DNA of 27,047 nucleotides from an uncultured Oscillibacter sp. (GCA_904393855.1 CAJFNE010000004.1:1-27047), one strand, 5' to 3'; numbered from the stretch's first letter, positions 15,286-23,327 are shown. Notes: generated by a model not told the origin, from the letters alone. Numbers and translations: made by a program.

Positions 15286-18200
15286 TTAACCTTGTGCCAG
15301 TCTCAGATATGTCTCCGTGCGCTCCTTGGCATCCTGCTCCGCCTTGGCAAAGAGCTCCTCAGCGGTGTCCGGGAACTTGCGCAGCAGGGAGGAGTACCGG
15401 ACCTCGCCCATTAGGAAGTCCCGAAAGTTTCCGGTGGGCGCTTTGGAGTCCAGTGTGAAAGGATTCTTGCCCTCCTTGGCCAGCATGGGATTATAGCGGT
15501 AGCAGTGCCAGTAGCCGGCCTCCACAGCCTCCCTCATGCGGTTTTGGGTGTAGCCCATGCCTTTCTTGATACCATGGTTGATGCAGGGGGCGTAAGCGAT
15601 GATCAGGGAGGGACCGTCATAGGCCTCCGCCTCACGGATGGCAGTCAGGGTCTGCTGGGGGTCGTAGCCCAGGGCCACCTGGGCCACATACACATAGCCA
15701 TAGCTCATGCACATCCGGCCCAAATCTTTCTTCTTGGTCTTTTTGCCGGAGGCCGCAAATTGGGCGACAGCCGCCGTGGGCGTGGCCTTGGATGCCTGCC
15801 CGCCGGTGTTGGAGTACACCTCGGTATCCAGGCAGATGATATTGACGTTCTCGCCGGAGGCCACCACGTGATCCAGGCCGCTGTAACCGATGTCATAAGC
15901 CCAGCCGTCGCCGCCCACGATCCACTGGGAGGGCTTGAACAGATAGTCTTTCCGCTCGTAGATGGTCTTCACCAGAGGATCCTCCAGGCCGGTTTGCTCC
16001 AGAGCGGCAATCAGGCGGTCCGCCCGCTGGCGGGTGCCCTCGCTCTCCAGGAAGTGGTCCACGCAGTCCTGGGCGGCGCTCTTCAGCTCCCCTTCCCCGG
16101 CGGCGGCGATCAGCTCCTCCAGTCGCTCCCGCAGCCAGCTGCGGACTGCCTTGGTACCCAGGAACATGCCGTAGCCGTACTCGGCGGTGTCCTCAAACAG
16201 GCCGCTGGCCCAGGCCACGCCCTGGCCCTTCTCGTTGGTGCAGAAAGGGATCTCCGGGGAGCCGCCCCAGATATGGGTGCAGCCGGCGGAGTTGGCGATC
16301 CGCATGTGGTCGCCGTAGAGCTGGGTGATCAGCTTGATGTAGGGCGTCTCGCCGCAGCCGGCGCAGGCGCCGGAGAACTCCACATAGGGCTTCAGGAACT
16401 GGCTGCCCTTGATGGTGGTCTTCTGCTTGACCTCCTTGTCGGAAATGGTCTGGGCATAGGCCCAGTTCCGCACGGAGGCCTCCTGGACGGGGGCCAGGGC
16501 GGTCATGCTGAGGGCGCCCACCGGGCAGATGTTCACACATACGCCGCAGCCTGTGCAGTCCAGGCCGGAGATGGCCAGGTGATATTGCAGGCCCTCATAG
16601 CCGTTGGCCTTCTTCGTCTGGAAGCCCTCCGGCGCGGCGGCGGCCTCCTGGGCACTGAGCAGCTTGGGCCGGATCACCGCGTGGGAGCACATGGCGGAGC
16701 AGCGGTTGCACTCGATGCACTTCTCCGCGTTCCACACCGGCGTGTCAATAGAGATGCCCCGCTTCTCATACTGGGTATAGCCCTGGTCCCAACTGCCGTC
16801 CTCGTGGCCGTTAAAAGCACTGACCGGCAAGGAGTCGCCCTCCTGGCGGCCCATCTTGAAGAGGACGTTCCGGAAGAACTCCGGCACCTGGCTCTGGTCC
16901 GCGGGGGCGGGGTCCTGGGCGGTGGCCCAGGCGGCGGGCACATCGATCTTCTGGATGCCGGCAATGCCCTGATCAATGGCGGCGAAGTTCATGTCCAGCA
17001 CATCCTGGCCCTTGGCGCCGTAGCTCTTGACTACTTCCTCCTTCAGGTAGCGGATAGCATCCTCCACCGGCAGGATCTGGGAGATGGCGAAAAAGCCCGC
17101 CTGCATGATCATATTGATGCGGCCGCCCAGGCCGATCTTCTTCGCGATGTCAACGGCGTCCAGGGTATAGAAGTTAGCCTTCTTCTCCGCGATGCGGCGC
17201 TTGAGGGCGGCGGGCAGGTTTGCCTCCAGCTCCTCCCCTTTCCAAATGGTATTCAGCAGGAAGCTGCCGCCCTCTTTGAGATCACCGATCAGGTCGTATT
17301 TGTGCACATACGCCTGGTTGTGGCAGGCGATAAAGTTGGCCGCCTTGATCTGGTAAGAGCCCTTGATCTCCTTGGGCCCGAAGCGCAGGTGGGAGATGGT
17401 GACGCCGCCGGACTTCTTGGCGTCGTAAGCGAAATAGGCCTGCACATTGTAGTCCGTGTGGTCGCCGATGATCTTCACCGCAGACTTGTTGGCGCCCACA
17501 GTACCATCGGAGCCCAAGCCCCAGAACTTGCAGGAGAAATTTCCCTCTGGGGTAGAATCAAAGGGCACGGGATACGGAGGCAGGGAATGGTGAGTCACGT
17601 CGTCCGTGATGGAGACAGTGAAGCCGTTCCTGGGCTGCTCGGACTCCAGGTTGGCGTACACCGCCATCACATCCATGGGGGTGAAGTCCTTGGAGCCCAG
17701 GCCGTAGCGCCCGCCCACGATCAGCACGTCCCGGCCGCTGTCGGCAAAGGCGTTGCGCACGTCCAGGTACAGGGGCTCGCCGTTGGCGCCGGGCTCCTTG
17801 GTCCGGTCCAACACTGCGATCCGCTTGGCGCTCAGAGGCACCGCCTCCAGCAACCGCTGGATGGAGAAAGGCCGGTAGAGGTGGACCTCCACCAATCCCA
17901 GCTTCTTGCCCCGCGCATTCCAGTAATCCATTGTCTCCCGGATCACGCCGCAGGAGGAACCCATGGCGATGATGACCTCCTCCGCCTCCGGATCGCCATA
18001 GTAGTTGAAGAGCTTGTAATCCGTGCCGGCGATGGCGTTGATCTTGTCCATGTACGCTTCCACAATGGCCGGTACCGCGTCATAGAAGCGGTTAACGGAC
18101 TCCCGAGCCTGGAAGAAAATCTCGGGACCCTCGGCAGAACCCCGGGACTTGGGGTGATCCGAGTTCAGCGCGTTATCCCGGAAAGCCCGTAAGGCATCCC

Positions 18201-18792
18201 AGTCCACTAACTTTTTCAAATTCTCGTAGTCGATCAGCTCGATCTTCTGATACTCGTGGCTGGTCCGGAACCCATCAAAGAAGTGCAGGAAAGGTATCCG
18301 GCTCTTGATGGCGGACAGGTGGGCGATACATCCCAGGTGAAACGCCTGCTGTACCGTGCTGCCGGCCAGCAGACCGAAGCCCGTACCGCGACAGGTCATC
18401 ACGTCCTGGTGATCCCCGTAAATGGACAGAGCGTTGGAGGCCAGCGCCCTGCCGGATACGTGGAACACGCCAGGCAGCCGCTCGCCGGCGATCTTGAACA
18501 TGTTGGGCAGCATCAGCATCAAACCCTGACTGGCCGTGTAGGTGGTGGCCAGAGCACCGCCCTGTAAGGCGCCGTGGATGGCGCCAGCAGCGCCGCCCTC
18601 GTGCTGCATCTCCCGCACTTCCACAGGCCGCCCAAAAATGTTTTTCTTTCCATTGGCACTCCACTCGTCAACCAATTCCGCCATGGTGGACGACGGTGTG
18701 ATGGGATAGATTGTGGCAACCTCCGTAAAGGCATATGAGGCATATGCCGCCGCTGTGTTTCCATCCATGGTCTTCTTCAAGATCGTGCTCAT
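15286..18792 (-). CDS. nifJ: Pyruvate:ferredoxin (flavodoxin) oxidoreductase, single-chain homodimeric type
   Basis: 1168 residues, the normal length of one-chain PFOR, which converts pyruvate and CoA to acetyl-CoA, CO2 and reduced ferredoxin. The N-terminal pyrimidine-binding domain starts at MDGNTAAAYASYAFTEVATI with the YPITPSS motif. Next come the gamma and CoA-binding domains. The ferredoxin-like insert has two 4Fe-4S sites, C692-IE-C695-NR-C698 with C702, and C746-TG-C749-GV-C752 with C756. The C-terminal thiamine-diphosphate domain includes CAGCGETPYIKL, GDGWAYDIGYSGLDHV and LDTEVYSNTGGQ. The ATG has GGAGGA about 8 bases upstream. It has its own promoter (18854-18882) and is followed closely by the crotonase gene; the upstream IclR gene ends in its own terminator. 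This is a central fermentative enzyme. Confidence 0.97.
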   Translation of the reverse strand: MSTILKKTMDGNTAAAYASYAFTEVATIYPITPSSTMAELVDEWSANGKKNIFGRPVEVREMQHEGGAAGAIHGALQGGALATTYTASQGLMLMLPNMFKIAGERLPGVFHVSGRALASNALSIYGDHQDVMTCRGTGFGLLAGSTVQQAFHLGCIAHLSAIKSRIPFLHFFDGFRTSHEYQKIELIDYENLKKLVDWDALRAFRDNALNSDHPKSRGSAEGPEIFFQARESVNRFYDAVPAIVEAYMDKINAIAGTDYKLFNYYGDPEAEEVIIAMGSSCGVIRETMDYWNARGKKLGLVEVHLYRPFSIQRLLEAVPLSAKRIAVLDRTKEPGANGEPLYLDVRNAFADSGRDVLIVGGRYGLGSKDFTPMDVMAVYANLESEQPRNGFTVSITDDVTHHSLPPYPVPFDSTPEGNFSCKFWGLGSDGTVGANKSAVKIIGDHTDYNVQAYFAYDAKKSGGVTISHLRFGPKEIKGSYQIKAANFIACHNQAYVHKYDLIGDLKEGGSFLLNTIWKGEELEANLPAALKRRIAEKKANFYTLDAVDIAKKIGLGGRINMIMQAGFFAISQILPVEDAIRYLKEEVVKSYGAKGQDVLDMNFAAIDQGIAGIQKIDVPAAWATAQDPAPADQSQVPEFFRNVLFKMGRQEGDSLPVSAFNGHEDGSWDQGYTQYEKRGISIDTPVWNAEKCIECNRCSAMCSHAVIRPKLLSAQEAAAAPEGFQTKKANGYEGLQYHLAISGLDCTGCGVCVNICPVGALSMTALAPVQEASVRNWAYAQTISDKEVKQKTTIKGSQFLKPYVEFSGACAGCGETPYIKLITQLYGDHMRIANSAGCTHIWGGSPEIPFCTNEKGQGVAWASGLFEDTAEYGYGMFLGTKAVRSWLRERLEELIAAAGEGELKSAAQDCVDHFLESEGTRQRADRLIAALEQTGLEDPLVKTIYERKDYLFKPSQWIVGGDGWAYDIGYSGLDHVVASGENVNIICLDTEVYSNTGGQASKATPTAAVAQFAASGKKTKKKDLGRMCMSYGYVYVAQVALGYDPQQTLTAIREAEAYDGPSLIIAYAPCINHGIKKGMGYTQNRMREAVEAGYWHCYRYNPMLAKEGKNPFTLDSKAPTGNFRDFLMGEVRYSSLLRKFPDTAEELFAKAEQDAKERTETYLRLAQG

Positions 18793-18812
18793 GCAGATAT
18801 TCCTCCATAAAT

Positions 18813-18849
18813 GTGCTATAATATCGAACTATGTATTTTATTACGGCAC
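18813..18849. promoter_or_regulatory. Imperfect inverted repeat in the PFOR leader (possible operator)
   Basis: GTGCTATAATA (18813-18823) and TATTACGGCAC (18839-18849) match as inverted repeats at 9 of 11 positions, 15 bases apart. They cover the predicted transcription start and leader of the PFOR gene, where a repressor site would lie. The adjacent IclR protein is a candidate ligand by position only. Confidence 0.35.
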
Positions 18850-18853
18850 AATC

Positions 18854-18882
18854 ATCCTAGTATAAAGAGAAGATGCTGTCAA
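18854..18882 (-). promoter_or_regulatory. Putative promoter of the PFOR-crotonase operon
   Basis: On the minus strand TTGACA (18877-18882) is followed by 17 bases and TAGGAT (18854-18859). The -35 is a perfect consensus. Predicted start near 18847, giving a leader of about 55 bases. Confidence 0.6.
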
Positions 18883-18911
18883 GCGGATCTTAAAAAATCA
18901 GCAGAGCAAAC

Positions 18912-18935
18912 AAAAAAGCGCCCAAATTTGGGCGC
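18912..18935 (-). terminator. Intrinsic terminator of the IclR gene
   Basis: On the minus strand GCGCCCAAATTTGGGCGC (18918-18935), an 18-base perfect palindrome, is followed directly by six T (18917-18912). It starts 19 bases after the IclR stop and separates that gene from the PFOR promoter. Confidence 0.9.
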
Positions 18936-18954
18936 ATTCGCAATAATCATGGCT

Positions 18955-19683
18955 TCAAAACTGAGACAACCGCTCCGCGCAAGCCGAGAGCTCCTGGCAG
19001 CACTGGCGGATTTTTAGGTCCGTCATACGGCTGGTGGGGCCGGAGCAGCTGATGGCCGCCACGGGCTGGCCCAGGCTGTTCAAGACCGGAACCCCCACGC
19101 ACGTCAGCCCTAGCTCCAGCTCCTCTCGGTCCAGGCCATACCCGCTCTGCTGAACTTCCGCCAGCTCCCGGCGCAAAGCGTCCGGGTCCGTAATGGTGTT
19201 ATCCGTATAGGACAAGAAGCGGAACCCGTCAATGATCCGGTCCTGTTCCTCCCGGGGCAGCCGCGCCAGGATCGCCTTGCCCCCGGCGGTGCAGTACATA
19301 GGCAGACGCTGGCCGATCGTCGTGCAGATCCGCATAGAGTGCGGGCTCTCTTTCTTGACCAGGTACACAATGTCTGAGCCTACCGGACGCATATAGTTGA
19401 CTGTCTCCTCCAGATGCTCGCACAGCGTCGCCAGCTCCGCAGCGATCAACTGCCGCCCGTCGGTGTCCACACGGCTACCCAGACGAAAGAGCTCCGGACC
19501 CAGGCGGTACTGGCTGGTGGCGGGGTCCTGCTCCAGCAAGCCCGTCTCTACCAAGGTGGACACCAGACCGAAAGCCGTGGACTTCGTCAACTGCGTCTTC
19601 CGGGCAATCTGGGTAATCCCCAGCTGCCGATCGGTCTCAAAGCACTGCAGGATACGCACAGCGCGCTCTACGGATTGGATCAT
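18955..19683 (-). CDS. IclR family transcriptional regulator
   Basis: 242 residues, the normal IclR size. The N-terminal winged helix-turn-helix covers about 1-60 (SVERAVRILQCFETDRQLG, then ITQIARKTQLTKSTAFGLVSTL). The C-terminal effector domain carries the family's ligand-side signature YCTAGGKAILARLP and, near the end, the GPTSRMT stretch with ISCSGP before it. IclR proteins bind small metabolites such as carboxylates and aromatics and repress or activate a nearby operon. GAGGAAGG precedes the ATG. The gene is terminated on its own, just upstream of the PFOR operon in the same direction. A palindrome and gene stub lie on its other side at 19942-20068, so the original target may have been that now-truncated divergent gene. 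Confidence 0.93.
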   Translation of the reverse strand: MIQSVERAVRILQCFETDRQLGITQIARKTQLTKSTAFGLVSTLVETGLLEQDPATSQYRLGPELFRLGSRVDTDGRQLIAAELATLCEHLEETVNYMRPVGSDIVYLVKKESPHSMRICTTIGQRLPMYCTAGGKAILARLPREEQDRIIDGFRFLSYTDNTITDPDALRRELAEVQQSGYGLDREELELGLTCVGVPVLNSLGQPVAAISCSGPTSRMTDLKIRQCCQELSACAERLSQF

Positions 19684-19917
19684 GACAAACCTTCCTCATT
19701 TATGGTATAGAAAATATATACTACATTTCTTAAAAAAAATCTATCCTTCCTACGTAATTTTTCTCTTATATGGCGATGTCTCCGCCATGGTCTCCAGCAG
19801 CCGCTCACTTTTAACAGTTCACTCCAACAGTAATTTTTAATCATGTTTATATCGCGATTAAATTGCAGTTTTACCCGTTTCACAAACTTTTTTGCGAATT
19901 TATATTGCTTTTGAGAA

Positions 19918-19956
19918 TAGACTTTTGTCACGAAAAAAGATTATGATCTGATCATA
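19918..19956 (+). promoter_or_regulatory. Putative promoter with overlapping 15-base palindromic operator
   Basis: TATGATC-T-GATCATA (19942-19956) is a perfect inverted repeat with a one-base centre. Its left half contains TATGAT, which can act as a -10 with TAGACT (19918-19923) as -35 at 18 bases. A dimeric regulator bound there would block the promoter. The next ribosome site and ATG are 34-47 bases downstream. Confidence 0.4.
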
Positions 19957-20002
19957 GGTGAGGCGCCGTAGCTTCACAAAAATGTTTTTGGAGGAATGCA
20001 AA

Positions 20003-20068
20003 ATGATGGAGTACCTGAAAAATATGAGTGTTGGATATGCACTATGTAGGCTTCATCTTCGGTCATAG
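20003..20068 (+). pseudogene. Very short reading frame, probable 5' stub of a lost gene
   Basis: GGAGGA (19990-19995) with a 7-base spacer precedes ATG-ATG and a frame of 21 residues (MMEYLKNMSVGYALCRLHLRS) ending in TAG. The start signals are strong but the frame is too short for any family I know. It lies just behind an operator-like palindrome and just ahead of an eroded mobile-element zone, so it is most easily read as the first codons of an IclR-controlled gene whose rest was lost. A genuine small peptide is the alternative. Confidence 0.35.
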
Positions 20069-20222
20069 AAATTCCCCCTCTCTGATAATAGTGCGGGGCG
20101 GCAGCACTCCTTGCTGTCGCCCCTTGATTGCCTGCCAGCAAAGACGGGCGGGGCTGTCAACGGCGACGCGTATGTGCCGTTCATCTTGACCGTTGACTGG
20201 CTCGGCTGGCTTTGCTATTTTT

Positions 20223-20658
20223 TTATAAATAAAAAAACTGCTCCATTTTTTCAGGGCTTTCTTTCATCCCTTGTACGATCCACTCATTCACAATACCGCA
20301 AAGTCCACCAGACATAAAGGCTATTTGTTATGTGTTCTTGATTTCTCCAGTCTGACTTAGTTTTCCACATCGAATAATATGTTCCATGAGCAAATATGAA
20401 AGTCCGGCATGGTAAAGTAGGTCGATTTCTTCTTTGCATGTTCAAAAAATGACAGAACATTTCTGAAATTACATGGGGGTGGCGGTCTGGGCAAGCTATA
20501 AATTCATTCCACCATTCAGAAGTTTTCTGTTCAAGAAATTGAGTGATAATTTCTTGAATACTCTGATAGTTTCGATAAAACGAATTGCGGCTGGCACCAG
20601 CTTCCCTAACTATATCGGTCACTGTGATTTCATCCACCATAATTGTATTTTGAGCCAT
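20223..20658 (-). pseudogene. TetR family regulator, N-terminally shortened and frameshifted
   Basis: From the ATG at 20656-20658 the frame reads MAQNTIMVDEITVTDIV, then REAGASRNSFYRNYQSI, the typical TetR helix-turn-helix, though the first helix expected before it is missing. The frame continues to about NQEHITN and then runs out at 20284. The matching C-terminus is found in another frame: AFMSGGLCGIVNEWIVQGMK, then ESPEKMEQFFYL with a stop at 20223-20225. This is the standard end of small clostridial TetR proteins. A single indel near 20310-20325 therefore splits the gene. The missing first helix coincides with the junction to the integrase remnant just upstream, which suggests recombination. 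Non-functional as read. Confidence 0.8.
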
Positions 20659-20696
20659 CGGGTCTCGTTCACCTTTTCTCCGGGTGAAACCCCATC

Positions 20697-20858
20697 TCAT
20701 TTCCCTGCTGGTGTCCTATCCGTTGCTACCAGTTCCCCTACATAAATGAATTTCGGGGTTCCATGGACGTCTGTGTACCTAAAAGCATATCCTCCGTCTT
20801 TTTGTCGACTCTCTCCGGTTCTTAAAATACGGGCTCTATTATCGCGCCGTCCTTCCAC
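20697..20858 (-). pseudogene. int: N-terminal fragment of a Tn916-type integrase (tyrosine recombinase)
   Basis: On the minus strand, codons from GTG 20856-20858 read EGRRDNRARILRTGESRQKD, then GGYAFRYTDVHGTPKFIYV and GELVATDRTPAGK, followed by TGA at 20697-20699. This is the arm-type DNA-binding N-terminal domain of Tn916 integrase and its clostridial relatives (compare RRDNRGRIL-TGES-KDGRY and LVATDRVPAGK, from memory). The catalytic domain is absent; the sequence runs straight into the TetR pseudogene. An ATG-TCA-GAA (MSE) start, as in Tn916, lies in frame upstream but is followed at once by TGA. A dead remnant of an integrative conjugative element. Confidence 0.85.
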
Positions 20859-20897
20859 CACAGTGTGCAGCTTCTTTCCAAGGCAGAACGGGTTTCA

Positions 20898-21050
20898 TTC
20901 TGACATGACCCTATTATATCGTGATCGCGGCCTAGCGTAAATCTGCGAGTAGATTACGTCAAGAGAGTCGATGACTTTTTCAAACTGCCGCCGCTGGATT
21001 TGAACACGAGTTTTCTTCCCAGGTGCAAGTTGCACAAGCGGAGATTGATG
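20898..21050 (-). pseudogene. xis: C-terminal fragment of a Tn916-type excisionase (Xis)
   Basis: The minus-strand frame open from 21050 to the TGA at 20895-20897 contains GKKTRVQIQRRQFEKVIDSL followed by DVI, closely matching the end of Tn916 Xis (RIQIKRKQFEKIIDTLDAI, recalled). The expected N-terminal winged helix is not found upstream, where a stop (21051-21053) and the PHP gene end lie. The order, xis then int on the same strand, is that of Tn916-family elements. I would not have called it without the integrase fragment next door; together they are convincing. Confidence 0.75.
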
Positions 21051-21133
21051 CTATGGAGGTGACATATCTATTCGCAGCTTTCATCTGTTCCACGCGCGCT
21101 GCCCGAGAACTGATTGTCCCTGATCCTGTCGGT

Positions 21134-21964
21134 TCAGATCCGAAAATTGTGAAAGACCGGCCTGCGCCGTTCATAGTGGTAATAGCCCGTGAAGCCGATT
21201 TCCTGCAGCAGCGGAACGACTTCAGAAAACGCATTGCCAAGGCGCGTCGGAACATGTGCATCGCTCCCCAGCGAAATCAACCTCCCTCCCATGGCATAAT
21301 ATCTGCGTAAGAGGTCCTCCGAAGGCATCAGGTGGCAAAACATCCCATGCAGTCCGGATGTATTCACCTCTACTGCCTTTTCCCGGCGGATCAGACTGGA
21401 AAAAATCGCATCAATCATCTCGGCGTATGGCTTCAGGGAAATCCGCCGGCGGTATTTACCGCAGATATAGCGCAACGGACAGGTAAGGTGGGCCAGAATA
21501 TCAAAATCCCCCAGAGCCGACAGGTTCAGAACCTGCTCAAAATAGACCGCCAGAAACCGAGCAACTTTCTCCTCTGGAACGGTCTCATCAAAACAGATCC
21601 TGGAATAGGAGTCATTCCACTCCTCGAATCGGATACTGTGGACAGACCCCAAAACCACATCGTAATCTGCCAGCGCCAGAATACGGGCTGTGTTCTCCGG
21701 ATCATCCATGGCCTCGCTAAGCTCCACGCCGCAGAATACCCGCAGCCCGCCGTTTTGCTCCTGGTCTGCCGCCTTCGCCTCTGCTGTGGAGGTTGCGATC
21801 TGCAAAAATGTGTCGTCCTTTTCCAGAAACCATAGATCCGCGTGGTCCGTGATGGAAACTCCCCGGAGCCCCCTGGCTCGTGCCGCCCAGCAAATTTCTT
21901 TTAGCGTCTGCTCACTGTCATGTGAGCGACAACTGTGCACATGGCTATCATAAAATCCGTCCAT
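21134..21964 (-). CDS. PHP-domain phosphoesterase (histidinol-phosphatase-like)
   Basis: 276 residues with a complete PHP metal site: H8-V-H10 (DSHVHS), D40-H41 (ITDHAD), E81 (GVEL), H109 (GSVHS), a His in DILAHL and the D-H pair in LGSDAHVPTRLG. This fold holds a two- or three-metal centre that hydrolyses phosphate esters, and the sequence is closest in style to PHP histidinol-phosphate phosphatases (HisK/YtvP). No his genes are near. It begins one base after the stop of the AraM-type dehydrogenase gene and has a poor ribosome site, so it is probably translationally coupled to it. In context it more likely dephosphorylates a sugar or polyol phosphate than histidinol phosphate. It is the last gene of the operon. 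Confidence 0.88.
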   Translation of the reverse strand: MDGFYDSHVHSCRSHDSEQTLKEICWAARARGLRGVSITDHADLWFLEKDDTFLQIATSTAEAKAADQEQNGGLRVFCGVELSEAMDDPENTARILALADYDVVLGSVHSIRFEEWNDSYSRICFDETVPEEKVARFLAVYFEQVLNLSALGDFDILAHLTCPLRYICGKYRRRISLKPYAEMIDAIFSSLIRREKAVEVNTSGLHGMFCHLMPSEDLLRRYYAMGGRLISLGSDAHVPTRLGNAFSEVVPLLQEIGFTGYYHYERRRPVFHNFRI

Positions 21965-21965
21965 A

Positions 21966-23327
21966 TCACAACTGATCGGGCAACGTCCCCATCACCTCAT
22001 CAGACAGCGGGTCCAGCAGCGCCAGATCCCAGAGCAGCTGCAGCAGGGTGTACCGAGCCCGGACTTCCTTGCAGTACAAAAACGTGCGCTTGAGCATGGC
22101 GCGGTCCACACCGATCTCACTGGGGAAGCAAGGTGCCTCCAGAGAACGCAGCAGAGCCATCACCGTCTCCGAGGGCGGCAGCGCCGCCAGCAGCGCCTGA
22201 ATTCTCCCCCAGTTTATCTCCATTGCATCGATTCGCCGCAAGCGCCCCGCGGGAGCATTCTTCTGAGCCTGCTGCTCCAAAACAAGGATCCCTTCGGCTG
22301 CGGGGCCGTAGGCCTCTCGGATTTCCCTCTCCCATGCCGCTGGGTCATAGTTCTGTGTTGCGGCGCGGGCCGCGTCAAAGTCCGGTACCGTTTTTTGAAG
22401 CGCCTCTGCCAGCTTCAGGATCAGCACTGTGCCAATGCCCACCTGGATACCATGGGGGACCGGCCGCTGATGATGCTGCTCGAACATCATCTCCCAGTAA
22501 TGGGACATGTGGTGCTCACACCCAGATGCCGGCCGCGAGTTGCCGTACAAGCTCATTGCCACACCAGTCAGCACCAAACCATTCATAATGTCTCCCAGCA
22601 CCTGGGGATCCCGTGCTTTTGCCTGGTCGGCATTCCGCAAAACCCCCTGAACACAGCTCTCCACCAGCTCCAGAATGGGTTCACACAGGTGTTCGCCGGT
22701 AATCAGCTGCGCCAGCTTCCAGTCACACAGGCAGGTGAACTTGCCCAACAGATCTCCCAGGCCAGCGGCAATCATACGGTAGGGGGCATTTTTCAAAATC
22801 TCGGTGTCGCCAAAAATCGCCAGCGGCGTTTGGGCCTCAAAGGTAGTCTTCAAATCGTTGACATTCAACGCCGCAATACTGGAGGCAAACCCGTCCATGG
22901 GGGCAGCAGTCGCTACAGTGAAAAAGGGGCGTCCCATCCGGAAGCTGAAATATCGGGTCATATCATTGATAGCGCCGGTCCCCACTGCTACCATCAGATC
23001 GCAGTCTTTCGGCAGGTGGATCAACAGCTCCCCCAGCGTGGCCTCGTCAAAGCCCACGTGGGTCAGCTGATGGATATCTGCCTGGATTCCCGACTCCCGC
23101 AAAAGCTCCATGCACTGCCTGCCTGCGATTCCATATGTAATCTTGTCGCAAAGCAAATACGGGTGCTGAAAGCCCATTTCCCGGATCACCCGTGGCATTA
23201 CCTGCAGAGCATCCTTGCTGATCTGGACTGTTCTCAGCGGCGCATAATGCTTCCGGCCGCAGCGGCATGTGAAAGTTCGATCCAGATAGTCGTTCAGAGC
23301 ATGCGGCGTTTCATACATGTCTAACAT
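21966..23327 (-). CDS. araM: sn-glycerol-1-phosphate dehydrogenase family protein (AraM/EgsA type)
   Basis: 453 residues of the iron-dependent alcohol dehydrogenase / dehydroquinate synthase-like fold. The nucleotide-binding glycines are VAVGTGAINDMTRY (113-126), and the family block ATAAPMDGFASS is at 139-150. Metal ligands are probably D192 (GLGDLLGKFT), a His within CEHHMSHYW (270-278) and H292 (VPHGIQVGIG). AraM/EgsA enzymes interconvert dihydroxyacetone phosphate and sn-glycerol 1-phosphate with NAD(P)H. The frame extends to 23477, but I take the ATG at 23327, with GAGGTG (23333-23338) just ahead. It is longer than B. subtilis AraM (~394). It lies between the solute-binding lipoprotein and PHP phosphoesterase genes. 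The exact substrate may differ from G1P. Confidence 0.88.
   Translation of the reverse strand: MLDMYETPHALNDYLDRTFTCRCGRKHYAPLRTVQISKDALQVMPRVIREMGFQHPYLLCDKITYGIAGRQCMELLRESGIQADIHQLTHVGFDEATLGELLIHLPKDCDLMVAVGTGAINDMTRYFSFRMGRPFFTVATAAPMDGFASSIAALNVNDLKTTFEAQTPLAIFGDTEILKNAPYRMIAAGLGDLLGKFTCLCDWKLAQLITGEHLCEPILELVESCVQGVLRNADQAKARDPQVLGDIMNGLVLTGVAMSLYGNSRPASGCEHHMSHYWEMMFEQHHQRPVPHGIQVGIGTVLILKLAEALQKTVPDFDAARAATQNYDPAAWEREIREAYGPAAEGILVLEQQAQKNAPAGRLRRIDAMEINWGRIQALLAALPPSETVMALLRSLEAPCFPSEIGVDRAMLKRTFLYCKEVRARYTLLQLLWDLALLDPLSDEVMGTLPDQL

Larger units (their letters stand above)
19684..20222. other. AT-rich intergenic zone with gene stub, operator-like palindrome and hairpins
   Basis: About 540 bases upstream of the IclR gene. 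It holds IclR promoter-like AT sequence near 19690-19735, a palindrome at 19942-19956, a 22-codon reading frame at 20003-20068, and a hairpin (GGGGCGGCAG near 20095 with CTGTCGCCCC near 20115, one wobble). Past 20100 I see no supported gene up to the TetR pseudogene. Confidence 0.5.

Noticed and set aside
15505..18192. Very long open frame on the plus strand opposite the PFOR gene (895 codons)
   Set aside because: It lies wholly antisense to an unmistakable PFOR, has Val/Gly/His-rich text typical of reversed GC-rich codons, and shows no family motif.
20111..20317. Plus-strand frame of 68 codons (MLSPLDCLPAKTGG...)
   Set aside because: It overlaps the C-terminus of the TetR pseudogene on the other strand and has no ribosome site. 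The text gave a faint impression of conjugative-element sequence, but not enough to call.
20968..21010. tRNA-like T-arm on the minus strand (GTTCAAATCC followed by GCGGCGGC)
   Set aside because: The stem flanking the loop does not pair, and no anticodon or D arm is found. The stretch is better explained as codons of the Xis fragment (RVQIQRRQ).
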